In this document: piece after piece, positions 34,513 to 45,551 of the stretch
How positions within the stretch are numbered: the first letter of the stretch is position 1
How the letters are laid out: each line of letters opens with the position of its first letter
Assembly (NCBI GenBank): GCA_034670405.1
Contig: JAXDDX010000039.1
Coordinates: forward strand, 3,011,001 to 3,075,000
Direction of reading: 5' to 3'
Origin: Hoplostethus atlanticus
Lineage: Eukaryota; Chordata; Actinopteri; Trachichthyiformes; Trachichthyidae
Length of the DNA stretch: 64,000 nt
Program-made: the position numbers and the translations under genes
The notes under the pieces: model-generated
Seen by the model: only the letters and a program-made list of their open reading frames with translations
Database searches by the model: none
Told to the model about the DNA's origin: nothing

Positions 34513-35091
34513 CTGTGACTCGGAGAGGTGCAGCCCTCTGCTCTTGGCGAACTCAGTGTACAGCGCCTCAACATTTCTCCTCCTCCCTCTCCTCCTCCTC
34601 AGCGAGTCGTCTCCCCGCAGGCTCCCGTTAACAATTTGCCCTGTTACCGGGTGGATGAGCCCAGCCTGCAGTATCCCCGCCATGTCGATTCCCACAGAGC
34701 CCGGTAAGGGCGCTGTGATGGGGGGTGGCGGGGGCAGTTTGTTGGCAGTGCTGGTCCCGTGGTGGCTCTGGTGATGGCCGATTCCTGGTGCCACCACAGC
34801 CTCTCCAGATCCAATGCCACCGGTTGCGGTTATCTCTCCAGATGGCATGGTTAGGTCAATGGCTGTCTCTTGCCAACCATTAATCAACATGGCTCCACTA
34901 CGGTGAGAGGGCGGGGCTACCATTGGCACCTTCTCCCCAGCAGAGCTGCCGGTGCCGGCAGTGTGGCACGGTGCCGCCGATTTACCAGCTAAAATCTCGG
35001 CGGCAGCTGCAGCGGCGGCTTCGTAGTCATACGCCCTCCGACCTCCTGCTCGTTTGAGCTCAGGGAGGAAGGGAGGAGCCACGAGCCTCTC
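34513..35091 (-). CDS. chd6: chd6 exon w28: linker with basic RGRRRNVEALY motif
   Basis: The acceptor is CTCTCTTACAG|GAGAGG and the donor is TCACAG|GTCGGT. The exon is 579 nt, phase 0, 193 residues. It includes a poly-Ala run (EAAAAAAAEI), a Gly/Pro-rich middle, GVIHPVTG-like LIHPVTGQIVNGSL and RRRRGRRRNVEALYTEFAKS. The last is the conserved basic block (RRRGRRKNVEG in paralogues) preceding the BRK region. Confidence 0.92.
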
Positions 35092-36325
35092 CTGTAAGAG
35101 AGGCAAGGCGGTGAGGCGCCAAGCTCCGCGCCCGCATGCGCCGCCCCGCGGCTTGTACTGTCAGGGTAGACGGGGTGGGTGAGGGGCAGACAAAGAATGG
35201 GAGAGAGATGGCGTCGTTAAACATACATATGGACTGAGACACAACACAGTGGTGGCAATCAACCAGACCTGGGTACAACACAAGCCCAATATCTTCCCAG
35301 ATATTCATTAAAAAATATATTTACTGATGACCTATTGATGATCAATTTATCTTGGAAGTGACATTTCCTGTTTGGAAGTTGTTCCAAGTACCTGATGTGT
35401 TAAATCAAGCATCCCTGGAGTGTTCAACAATAAAAAGCTGTCTGTTCCCTGGTCTAGGGCCTTTATATTGTGTGTAAATGATGCATTTAGGTAAAATATA
35501 CCGTGTAGATAATTGGTAATTTAACCAGAAATTGAGTAATAATAATTTATTGACTAGTATGCCGTCATGCACTTGCACCTGTCAGCACCTTACTTAACCT
35601 GAAGGAATAACAAGGACTAGATGATAAACAAATCCAGGGCATTTTCATGTTTTTCCTGACATAAGTTTCTAAATTACAAAAAAATCCTTTCAAATATTTT
35701 TGCCGTTCCCCAAGTCTGATATCAACATATATAATATCAACAGTACACATCACAGACAGGAAGGAGATTTACACAATGGTGGTGTGAACTAGTGGTGCCA
35801 GTACCACCTGAAAATGCTTCGTCTACATCCACACTCTTGGATAATACAGTGTAAATTTGATCACGCCTTTTCTACAGTGACAAATCTGATTCAATAAACT
35901 GCATATTTTTTTGCACTTTGCTGCGCCTTTTGCTAGAAAACCTGTGAAATAAAATGAATAAATAAGATAATACATTTCTTCTAAGATGTAATACCATCAC
36001 TTGCTAGATTTTAGAAAACATGACTGTGTATAATAAAGTACGTGCATACTTTTTCCATAGTTAATATGACTTTGCAGGCGTATCGTGCACTAGACAGCCC
36101 CAGTGTGCGGATGTTACATTGAAAATAATGGGGGGCCTTCTTGATGAACAAAATCAGCTCAAAGACCTCGCATCTACAACAAGCCCTTTATATTAGCACT
36201 ACAAACTGGACACCATTCGTATGAACCATGGCATGAGACAATGGACATAAATGCAGATGGTAGATACATTAATATGTACGAGGGGGGGCGGGGGGTTATT
36301 CATCAATTCGCTGGGATGTTCTCAC
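35092..36325 (-). other. chd6 intron, no gene seen
   Basis: AT-rich 1.2-kb intron. No mobile-element ends, microsatellites or ORFs of note. Confidence 0.6.
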
Positions 36326-36589
36326 CTTAGGTAGTCTTGTGAGAGGGGGCGGGATCGAGAACGCCAATCCAGGGTTTGGCTGTTGGACCCTGGCCTGGCC
36401 CGGAACAGAGGATGGGGCTGTAGTAGGGAGATAGCCCGTTCGGTGGTGCTGGTGCTGGGCTAGGCTGTTGGCCAGGCAGGGGTTGGCAACCAGGGAGCTG
36501 GCCGACTCATACTGCTGACTAGATGAAGGCCATTTCCCCTTCAGGATGGCGTGGCAGATGCTATCCAAGCGGCTGATGATCACCCGGTC
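36326..36589 (-). CDS. chd6: chd6 exon w27: conserved DRVIISRLDSICHAILKGKWPS block
   Basis: The acceptor is CCCCCTGTAG|GACCGG and the donor is CCTAAG|GTGAGA. The exon is 264 nt, phase 0. DRVIISRLDSICHAILKGKW is the strongly conserved CHD6/7/8/9 motif (WPKDRVxINRxDxxCxxxLxGKWPS). A His/Pro/Gln-rich, less conserved tail follows. Confidence 0.93.
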
Positions 36590-36977
36590 CTACAGGGGGC
36601 AACACAGCAGCAAAGGGTTGAACTCACTCAGGGGCATAATGAAGATATTGTGAATGTGTATACAGTCTTTTCAAATTAAAATCTGTTGTCTGATACAGCA
36701 AGAGCAAGTATACCGAGTATATCACTAAAACACAAGGGATACAGACCAATAGAAAACATGCTAGATTACATTTGGCCTATCAGAGAAGGAGTAGGAGGAA
36801 GTACCTCTAGCTAAAAAGGAAAAGCATGGTCTTCAAATCATGACCTGGTGTTTCTTTGCGTGGATGGGGCGGTGAAAAGTTTGTGCTAACCTGCAGCAGC
36901 TGTGGGCCGCATGGCATGCAAAACAAATCCTGGCAATACCTTGAAAGGTGTTGATACAGAGTGGTGATTGACAGTAC

Positions 36978-37129
36978 CTTTGGCCACTCAGAGAAAGAGT
37001 AAAGGGCTTTCTCCTGCAACAACTGAGCGATGGTTGGCTCTCTGGTGTCCTGGAGGCTATCAGGAAGCTCACACATGGAAAGAGGAGCTGCAAACCTGGG
37101 GCTGTCTGCGTATCCCTCCACCACTGGCA
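36978..37129 (-). CDS. chd6: chd6 exon w26: linker ending EWPK
   Basis: The acceptor is CTTCTCTAG|TGCC and the donor is CCAAAG|GTACTG. The exon is 152 nt, entering in phase 1 and leaving in phase 0. It encodes VPVVEGYADSPRFAAPLSMC...IAQLLQEKALYSFSEWPK. The terminal EWPK joins to DRVIISR of the next exon, rebuilding the family motif. Confidence 0.9.
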
Positions 37130-37369
37130 CTAGAGAAGACGAGGAGTTCAATTATTTGTCTCGTTTTTAAAATCAGTGCATTTTAAACGCAATTAAATTC
37201 TTACAATCACAACAAAACTTTAACAATGCAAAGATAAACACAACAGGCTTCATGCGTGTGCATATAGTTTGTACTTAGCACATAAAAGTGACATCGTATG
37301 CACCTAAGATGTTTCACCCTTTGAAGCACGTTTTGAATAGCATTTCAACCAAAGTCTGATTGATCATAC

Positions 37370-38974
37370 CTGGTGTTTTTGGCCTCTCCTCCTTCACCTC
37401 CAGGTTCTCCGTTGTCTCTGCCAGCCCATCTGCCTGCTCTAGCTTCGGGGTGAGGACCGTGCTGTCAGCCTCCAAAAGGTCCTGCTTGGTCTCGGCTTTG
37501 ATCTCAGGGTAAGCCGTGAACCCAAGGCCTTCTGGTTTGGCCTCAGGTTTGATCTCTGAGCTATCTGGGTAAGCTGTGAACTCAAGACCTTCTGGTTTGG
37601 CCTCAGGTTTGATCTCTGAGCTATCTGGGTAGGCAGCGAACTGTAGACCTTCTGGTTTTGTCTCAGACTTGAGCTCAGAATCATCTGGATAAGCAGCAAA
37701 CCCTAGACCTTCTGGTTTGGCTTCAGGTTTGATGTCAGAACCATCTGAGTAGGCTGCAAAGAGGGGGAGATTCTCAGGTTTACTGTCCAAGCTCTCAGGC
37801 TTCATGGGATGGCTTAGATCTTCAGACTTGGTCTCCAATGTTTCTGGTTTTACTGAGTAGTCTAATTGCTCAGCTTTGGTCACTAAGCTTTCCGACTTGA
37901 TGGAGTATCCAAGAAGTTGCGTGGGTTTGACTTCAGAGCTATCAGGGTACATTGGTAATCCTTCCTCAATAGCCTCTGTCTTGGTCTCCTCTGTCTTGAT
38001 TGGCAGCTCCAGTGGGTCTGGTTTGTTCTCACCACAGCTGTCTGGTAAAAGAGAAAACTTCACATCTTTTAGCTTGGTGTCAATACTGTCTGTGGGTAGA
38101 ATAGGAGCAAGTTTGATGTGAACTGGTTTTCTATCACAGATGTCTTCAGGTAACCCAAGGTGATCAAGCTTGCTCCCCTTGCTTTCTGGGTCAAGGGAGA
38201 ATGCTAGAGCTCTGTGCTTATAGTCTCTGCTGTCGTCAGGTAAGTTTAGACCTTCAGCTTTACCTTCACAGCTCTCCTGATCCATGGAGAACTCCATTTT
38301 GACTCCACATACCCCATGGCTCTTTGCGATGGTTTCATCAGACTTGAATGTAACTGTATGGGATGAGGCGGAGGTGGAAGGGCAGGAGGGGTGTGTGTGT
38401 CCTGTGTAAATGCTCTCCAGTTCCATCTCCTCCTGTTTGGATTCTAGTTGTTCCATGGCCTGTTCTACGGTTTCATCACAGGGTTCTACCAAGGGAACAT
38501 CCATGAGAGAAACCTGATCCACTTGACCCTCTGAGATCTCATCCACTTGATCTGCTAGCTCCGCATGCCCCACTGGAAGATCCTCTTTGGAATGTTCTGG
38601 AATTCCTCCCACTTCTGGAAGTTTTCCAGTGGCCCTTCCCATCGAGATTTCTGTGTCGAGAGAGTTTTCCATCGTCTCCTCCTCAACCCTCTGATACAAA
38701 ATCAACCCATCCACCTCCTCCCCAGGCTCTTCCATAGGCTCAGGGCATGCAAGGCTAGCCTGCTGCTCAAGCTTCCTCAGGTAAGGGTGCTGTACTTGGG
38801 GCAAGTCCTCCTGATGTTCCCCTTGATCAAGGTCCTCCTGGAGTTCTTGAGACATTGGTTGGTTTGAGACCTCCATCCCATCATCCTGTTCTCTCAGGCC
38901 AGATTCTGGCTCTATCTCATCCATCTGTGTCCCTTCCATGGGTTGATTCAACACCCCAAAACTTTGGTCCGCAC
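37370..38974 (-). CDS. chd6: chd6 exon w25: giant acidic exon with SUMO-motif repeat
   Basis: The acceptor is TATGCTCACAG|GTGCGG and the donor is CACCAG|GTATGA. The exon is 1605 nt (about 535 residues), phase 1 to phase 1. The protein is very Glu/Asp/Ser-rich and low in aromatic residues, and ends with a 20-residue tandem repeat around FAAYPDSSEIKPEAKPE. It carries at least ten strict (I/L/V)-K-x-E SUMO-consensus tetrapeptides: VKME, IKTE, IKSE, VKPE, IKPE three times, LKSE, IKAE and VKEE. No folded domain is recognised. Its frame is confirmed by both flanking junctions. Much of the extra length relative to mammalian CHD6 is here. Confidence 0.88.
37495..37765 (-). repeat. 60-bp coding tandem repeat (20 residues) in exon w25
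   Basis: Three nearly identical 20-residue units, consensus GL(Q/E/G)F(A/T)AYPDSSEIKPEAKPE, are flanked by a diverged leading unit (FAAYSDGSDIKPEAKPE) and a shortened trailing one (GLGFTAYPEIKAETK). Weaker echoes with 19-20-residue spacing (SIKSESLVTKAEQL, SVKPETLETKSEDL, PMKPESLDSKPENL) extend to about 37930, so the repeat appears to have grown over time in frame. Confidence 0.9.
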
Positions 38975-39575
38975 CTGTGAGCATAAACCATAGAGATGTT
39001 AAGGCAATATTATCTTACTGAACCAGGGTTACTGATAGGGCTTTGCCGATTTCAACTACATAATGCTTTCTATATCACTCTACAGGGGGTCTATCAAGCT
39101 CACAACAGTTTAAATATTTGGATTGTCAAAAAATGAATGACTCTTGAGTTTATTTGGGTAGATAAATTAATCCCAGGGAACACATTATTTCCAGACTGAT
39201 CTCTGGTGGAGCACAGTAAATAACAAAGAGACGTAATAAAAAAAGACAATAAAATCCTGTGTCAGACTAAAAGAGACAGACAATAAAAACAGGGACATTA
39301 ACACAAATCAACCAAGTGGAACTGTGAAACCACTGCGACTATATGATGAACGAATATCTGATGATAACTACAAATTAGCAAATAGTTATACTACCTGTCA
39401 GTTAACTAGTTCTCTTAGGTTCAACCCAAATGATGAGATTTCAAATGTTTTTTACGTTTTAAGGCATATACCTCCCAATAATTTGGTTTCATATTAATGG
39501 TCACCTTCTAGGTTATAGAGTAAAGAATTGTGGGATACATAGCAACAACTGACAGATTTCTTCCCCTGGACTTAC
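38975..39575 (-). other. chd6 intron, no gene seen
   Basis: About 600 bp, AT-rich, with no recognised feature. Confidence 0.6.
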
Positions 39576-39894
39576 CTTGGTCTGTACCACAATCCTCTCC
39601 TCCTAAAACTTGATCCCCTGTTTTTTCCAAATTTTGCTCCATACTCTCCCTCGCCACGTCTTCTACCTCCTCTTCCTCCTTGTCAAACTCAAACCCAGCA
39701 CCTCCTTCCTGGCCCTCTCTTTCCTCCACAGGATTGGTCAGGCTGTCAGTGACATCAGAGTCGTCCAACCCATCCTGGGGCTCGTGGGCAGTGATGACAG
39801 AGAGGGAGAGAGGGGGAGGGGGGACGTAGGGCGGAGGGGGGCTTGCTGACAGATCGGTCTGATCTGCACTGGGCTCCTCATTCACGCCAATGTC
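39576..39894 (-). CDS. chd6: chd6 exon w24: acidic linker
   Basis: The acceptor is TCCTTGCAG|GACATT and the donor is CCAAG|GTAAGT. The exon is 319 nt, phase 0 to phase 1. It encodes a Pro-rich segment (SASPPPPYVPPPPLSLSV) then an acidic FEFDKEEEEVEDVA segment. No domain is known. The frame is fixed by neighbours. Confidence 0.85.
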
Positions 39895-41335
39895 CTGCAA
39901 GGAAATGTCAACATGATGAAATCAATCAAACAAACAATGAAAAAACATTGTATTTTATATTTCTATTCACTAAATATTGACCTCCTCACTGACACAAAGT
40001 GCAGGTCTCCAAAAAATGAGAAATGAGGAAACACTGGTTACATTGCATATTTTTACACATTTTATAACACTCGATCAATTATTTGGGTTGGTCTCAGGGT
40101 CATGACGCATTTCTTTCATAAAAAAGGAGAAAATATTAGCTGGCAGGATTTAGTAAAACATTAAAATCTAAAAAAGAAAAAGGGAAAGACAAAGATTGAT
40201 TATTGAGCAAGATGAGTGAAAAATAAAAAGACATTGCTTTTAGTCTATTGCAAAAAAAGTATAAATTTAAGAGCTGTCATTAAATTAAATGAACTGCGTC
40301 TCTCCAACTCTGTATCCCTCTAAGTGTTTCCTCTACAGCCATCAAGCAGGTCACCACAGCAAATTAGTTCTCCAGCAATGGAGGAAGAAATAATAATTAA
40401 AAAAAAAAAACATAATTTAGCCAAATATCTGCGCAACATGCAAACAAGTATGAAACCGGTATAAAAAAATTGCACTTCAGTATCCAAAGGACAGCTTTAG
40501 CAGAGAAACCGCCACTAAAAACAGAACTGGAAACAACACAAAGACAGACATGGAATCAAAATCAACCACGACCGCTGCAGAATGAAACACTGCCTTGCCT
40601 CCTTTCTATTGGCTCCATTAAGAAAAGAAAAGAAAAAGCTGGTCTTAAAATAACAAAGCCCAACCACAACACACAAAACAAAGATGTCAAAAGCAGATGC
40701 AATGATATTAACTCAGGCCCAAGGCAGTATATGTTCGCCACGGCTTCTTTTCCCGTGGTTTAAAATGAAAAGCGTCAGTGACCAGACCGTGATTAGAGCC
40801 AAGCACACCGGGTGGCGGACCCTTTACATATTTCACCTCAAGCTAAAGTGTACAGAACTTCAATTAGGTTTTCAACAGTCCCGCAGCAACAGTGGTAAAG
40901 CCGCGACTAGTCACACATGCAGCTGCCAAATGGTGCTAGATGAAAGAGGTGTTTTATGTACTCATGACCCACAGAGAGCATCTCCATCCTGAGAGTAGAA
41001 GATCTCTGTTTCAGTGAAGCCTTTATGAAGATGGCCCATGTTGCCAGTAATTATGATCTACAGTATTTTTACTTTTGTTCCTTCTGACTTAATATGCATT
41101 TCACAGTATTTTTACCCTGTTTGTGTTATTATCCAAACAGTTCCCTCAAAATGCATTTTCGCCGTAAGGAGTGTGCGAACTGTATTATGTTATTTTTGTC
41201 CCTACATGCCTCTCGAGTTATCTACACTCATTTTGTCCCAATCACTGGTTCCAGTGCTGTGGGTAATATAACCCATCTCCCTTTACTCTATAAGTTGCCA
41301 CTTTTCCACTGACAGGACTGAAATCAAACACCAAC
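39895..41335 (-). other. chd6 intron, no gene seen
   Basis: 1.4 kb of AT-rich sequence without recognisable elements. Confidence 0.55.
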
Positions 41336-41590
41336 CTTGAAGAGCATGTAGCTCGACGACAACGGCTCCACAGAATCTCCCGCTGAGGGGTGAGAAGGGG
41401 AGGAGGACGGCGGGAGGCCCAGGCACTCCTCCAGAGTCCCACCTTCCTCCCCTCCTGCATCTCCCGCCTGCGTCTCCTCATCCTCTTCTTCCAGAAAGCC
41501 GGTCTCCAGGGTGGGCGGGCCCAGGATCGGGTCTGCTTCGTTGAACATGTGGTGGGCTGGACTGGAGTGGTCTGTACTATCCCAGGGAGC
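41336..41590 (-). CDS. chd6: chd6 exon w23: acidic linker
   Basis: The acceptor is CTCCCGCCAG|GCTCCC and the donor is TTCAAG|GTTGGT. The exon is 255 nt, phase 0. It encodes APWDSTDHSSPAHHMFNEAD, then FLEEEDEETQAGDAGGEEGG and a Ser-rich end. Intrinsically disordered in appearance. Confidence 0.87.
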
Positions 41591-41800
41591 CTGGCGGGAG
41601 GGAGGGAGGACAGAATAAATGATACAAAGGTGGTAGGTGGAAAGGAAGGGTGATATAGGAAGGAAGTAGGAATAGATGATAAATCCTTAGATGCTTTGAA
41701 ATCATTTATCGGACAAAACAAAACAATTCACCTCAATATACTTGAAATCACATTCAATATGCATTTCTACTCCAGCAGAAGACGGATCTAAACGATGTAC

Positions 41801-42691
41801 CTGTAACTGGTCGAGCTCCACCGACGGCGCCATCAGCCCGGTTTCCTCCGACGACCCCTGCTCGCCGACCAGCACGTCGCTCCGGAGCTTCGAGTCCAGG
41901 TCCGTTCCCCCGACGCCGTACGAGTTGAGCATGCTTTGGCCTCCTGCGGCCGAATTGAACGGGAAACCGTTGAGGGCGTCCTTGGAGGCCTTTCCTCCGT
42001 GTAAGGGATCGGCGGACATGGCGTCGTGCTGCAGCGACCCCAGCTCCAGGGTTTCGTCCAGAGAGGGGCAGTCGAGGAAGTCTCCCCTCGATCCGGGAAC
42101 CATCCCCAGGCTCGGTGAGGCAGAATCCTGGGCCCCTACCTCCGGAGGTGGAGGGTGGAGGTGAGGGTGAGAGGAAGAGGAAGAGGAGGAGGAAGGAGAG
42201 GGTGCAGAGGGAGGGGCAGGGTGGTGGTGGTGGTGGTGATGGTAGTGGTGGTGGTGAGAGGAATGGTGGGGGTATTCAGGAGGCTGGGGGGAGTTGCATC
42301 CGAGCCCTGAATCATACAGGCAGCAGTGAGGATGGGGAAGCTGTGGATGAGACGACGAAGAGGAGGAGGAGGAGATGCCAGGATGAGTCACCAACCCCGG
42401 ATAGTGAGGGTGATGATGAGGTTGAGGATGAGGAGGAGGGTATCCACCGATGCCTGGCACCCCTCCGTAGCCCCCCGCTGCCTGGTTCTCCTTCTGGACG
42501 TAGTTCCTGTGAGCCTCCAGGAAGCTCAGCTGGGGGTCGTTCAGGATGTAGTAGTCGGTGCGGCTCAAGCCGTGGCGCGCCGCCCCAATGAGGAGGTCGC
42601 GGTCATGTTTGCCGCACTCCCACCAGACCGGGAGGTAGAGGGAGGGACGGCACAGCTGGAGGCGAGCTGAAAGCAATGGGTGGCGGAGAAC
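41801..42691 (-). CDS. chd6: chd6 exon w22: last SANT-like module plus His/Ser/Pro-rich linker
   Basis: The acceptor is CCTCCCCCAG|GTTCTC and the donor is TTACAG|GTACAT. The exon is 891 nt, phase 0, 297 residues. It starts [18 protein letters not shown], then [20 protein letters not shown] and [20 protein letters not shown], the conserved C-terminal SANT-like module of class III CHDs. A long low-complexity stretch follows with poly-His ([12 protein letters not shown]), poly-Ser and Pro-rich runs, ending in an acidic, Leu-rich segment. Confidence 0.93.
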
Positions 42692-43091
42692 CTGGGGGAG
42701 GGAGGGGGAGGCAGCTCAGGGTGCAGTTAGACGCAAGGTGGGAAGTATAATAGTAACCATGGTAGGAAAAGACGAAGTCGGGGTAGAAATCCCCTGTCAT
42801 CCTTCTGCCCTGCGTCTATCCTGCCAATACCCATGGAAGACGTCTCCCATCTTGGGTCTATCCTGTATTAGTATTGGCAAACAGCAGTGGCTACTTTCTA
42901 TGTACTTTAAAAAGGTCAAGAGTCAGGACTGGGGTTTGGATTTCAGACCAACGAAGAGGCCTCGAGTTGGATGATTTACTATCCAACTCAACAGTTACAA
43001 TATAAATATATACCAACAACAGTTTTGTTGGGAGATAGACTTTGAGGTCACCTCTCTCAGGAGTAGGACTGGATCTCCCCAAGGAGCCTAC

Positions 43092-43189
43092 CTGTTCTCT
43101 GATCTTGCGGAGCAGCTCGATGCGGTACAGAGTCCTGGCCGCCCTCTCCTCCGTCAGAGGCTCCACAAACACAGCAGGGTCCACCAGGC
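43092..43189 (-). CDS. chd6: chd6 exon w21: [13 protein letters not shown] helix
   Basis: The acceptor is CCACCCTCCAG|GCCTGG and the donor is GAACAG|GTAGGC. The exon is 98 nt. It encodes [20 protein letters not shown] then [12 protein letters not shown], an almost invariant CHD6-9 segment. Confidence 0.94.
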
Positions 43190-43461
43190 CTGGAGGGTGG
43201 AGAGGGAGGGAGGGAGGAATGGAGACAGAAGGGGAGGAAGGCGAGAGGGATAGAGGAAGCAGGATGAATGAAGGCAAGAGGGAGAGGAGGATGGAGACAG
43301 AGATGAAGGGAAAGAAAGATGTTGAGTGTACACCTTTGTCACCCAACATGCCACCTTACACGAACCAGCTGAAACCAGTGTGTTCTTCTATTACCTTCAT
43401 TCTTCCTACACAAGGTCAACGAAGGAGCTTAAGTTCAAGTGTGTTTATGCCACAAAAATAC

Positions 43462-43670
43462 CTTCATCCTTCCGAGGAGGCAGCCTGCAGGCCGTCCTAC
43501 ACATGTTGACAAAGGAGCTGAAGTATCTCTCCAGGCTCTGGTCCGTCTTCCTCTCCAGCCGGGCCAGTGCTCTGAACTGGGACCAGTCGAAGACCTTCCT
43601 CTCCGAGTCGTACACCACCCCGAAAGACGACACGGTGCGGTAGAAATCCGCCTGCTCCCGACGGGTCCAC
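43462..43670 (-). CDS. chd6: chd6 exon w20: SANT-like module WTRREQADFYRTVSSFG
   Basis: The acceptor is CCGTTTAAG|GTGGAC and the donor is GATGAAG|GTATTT. The exon is 209 nt. It encodes WTRREQADFYRTVSSFGVVY, then FDWSQFRALARLERKTDQSL and ERYFSSFVNMCRTACRLPP. The RWTRRE.ADFYR.VS.FGV pattern is diagnostic of class III CHD proteins. Confidence 0.95.
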
Positions 43671-43781
43671 CTTAAACGGGAGGCAGGAGGAAACAGCATG
43701 GAGGTCGATTGTTTCACACTGCATTAAGTCATATTTTTCCCATGGTGCAACCCAAACCCTACAGACCACGGGCATCATTAC

Positions 43782-44157
43782 CTTCTCTGCCACTCCAGAA
43801 AGATGGGGTCAGGCTCCGTGGCGACCAGAGAGCACCGCCTCAGCTCTTCCCCCAGTTGCCATGCCAACGGCCCGGCGCCATGGTGACCATGAGCAGCCCC
43901 GCTGCCTCCCATCCCCATGCCGACCAGTCCGTCGTGAAGCAGGTAGTCGTGCCTTAGCAACGGCTCCCGCCGCAGCGTGAACCGCTGGTAGGCAGTGATG
44001 AGTCGGCGTAATCGGGCCGTCAGGGCGGGGCCAGTGGGCCAGAGGGGCCGGCCTTGGACGACGTGGAGAGCTGCCACACCACTTCCTGTTCCTGTTGCCG
44101 TCGTCGTGGTGACCAGTGTTCCGTCCTGGGCACACAGTTCACCTGACATCTGGGAGT
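43782..44157 (-). CDS. chd6: chd6 exon w19: LTARLRRLITAYQR block
   Basis: The acceptor is CTTCTCCCAG|ACTCCC and the donor is AGAGAAG|GTAATG. The exon is 376 nt. It contains PLWPTGPALTARLRRLITAY followed by QRFTLRREPLLRHDYLL, the conserved segment before the WTRRE module, with a Gly/His-rich insertion. It ends EWQRR, which joins to WTRRE of w20. A cryptic AG 7 bp downstream of the chosen acceptor would shift the frame. Confidence 0.92.
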
Positions 44158-45493
44158 CTGGGAGAAGAGAGGACGCGTCGTTTTCTCTACTATGGATGAA
44201 CTTTGTTGATTACATCTACTGGGTTGGCATGATGGTTGGACCCTTCCTATTGGTAATGTGTATTGATAATGTAATTGTTGGTGAGCTTATTCTACTGGTG
44301 TACTATAACTACTCGAGTAGTTATAGTAGTTAGTTATTTATATTAATCATATTTGAATCAAAGTAATACATCATGAACTGAACACTAGAAAGGCTAAGAA
44401 CCCATGCCCTTGGTGTTGAAGTTGAAAGACATAATTATCAAAACGTGTCCTCATCCTTCCATAACCTTTCCTACATATTCTGCCTTTAAATCCATGCTGT
44501 TTTACAATTCTAAACAAAGAAATAAAGAAATAAATATACATCGTTTTGACAATTTTCTCCACACAGACTCCCATTAGTGTGAGAAGAACGGGATGCAGAT
44601 CGTTGGTATCCAAGTGTGAATGTTCCTCCCTCTCTTTCTCTTGTGCGCTATTTAACAATAAGAATTAAACAGCCATTAAACGTATCCACCGAGACCGCGA
44701 GCGCTACCAAAACTAATTTCACACATTTGGTCGCTCACGCACCCTCAGAACAGGAGTGAGATGAGGAGAATGACAACACTTCAGCAACAGGAAAGGAAAC
44801 ACACTATGGGATGTAGGGTTCATTTAAGGGTGACATTACAGTCCAGGTCTAATATAAATCATCCATTTCCAGTCATTATGGTTGAAGATGCAGAAGGTGC
44901 AGTGGGTTTTTCCATTTTTACTACAGAAATCAATGGAGAAATTGGACAGGAACTATTTCACCTTCTGTATTTTCACAAACAGATTTCTCTTTTCTCTGAA
45001 ACTTCAAGACCTGTAATGTCATCCATAAATGGACCAAAGATCCAGACTGTGTTTCAGTATCCTGGTGGAGTCACCCTACACCCTGAGATCCCATTAGGTC
45101 CATTCAGATCTAGTGAAGGGACTTGGTCTCCGCTTGGTAGCAAGAAAGACGAGTTTAAAGAAAGTTTGACAGGAAACGTCAAACTCCTTGAGTGTCCGAA
45201 ATACAACTCAAAAACAAAAGAAGGACGGAGGACGGGTCCGCCGAGGCCGCATCGGATAGTGACTTGGCTGACAAGAACAAATGGAAAGGCCCAAGATCCA
45301 TTGCGCATCCCCATTCAAACAGCACTCGTCTATAATACAGAGCCAGTGTGACGTCAAGCACACAGCCCATCTCAACAGTAACGATGCTTCTCTGTGTTTG
45401 AGAAGTTCATTCCCTCCAAGACAGCTTGGGAAGAGCGTTCTCCACAGTGATCTGGCGTTCATGGTACTGAGAAACACCTAAAAAGGATCTTAC
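44158..45493 (-). other. chd6 intron with a 196-codon antisense open frame
   Basis: A plus-strand frame at 44761-45351 is the longest non-repetitive non-gene ORF in the window. I recognise no domain. It lies antisense inside the intron without splice or promoter evidence. Otherwise nothing is seen. Confidence 0.5.
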
Positions 45494-45551
45494 CTGGACC
45501 GGTACTGTCAGGCTTGTCTGAGGTATCGGTACTGGAGGATGTCTCCTCTCC
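45494..45551 (-). CDS. chd6: chd6 exon w18: short Ser/Thr/Glu linker
   Basis: The acceptor is GTTTACAG|GGAGAG and the donor is GTCCAG|GTAAGA. The exon is 58 nt, phase 0 to 1. It encodes GEETSSSTDTSDKPDSTGP. Chosen because it is the only piece that keeps phase between w17 and w19. Family similarity is low. Confidence 0.78.
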
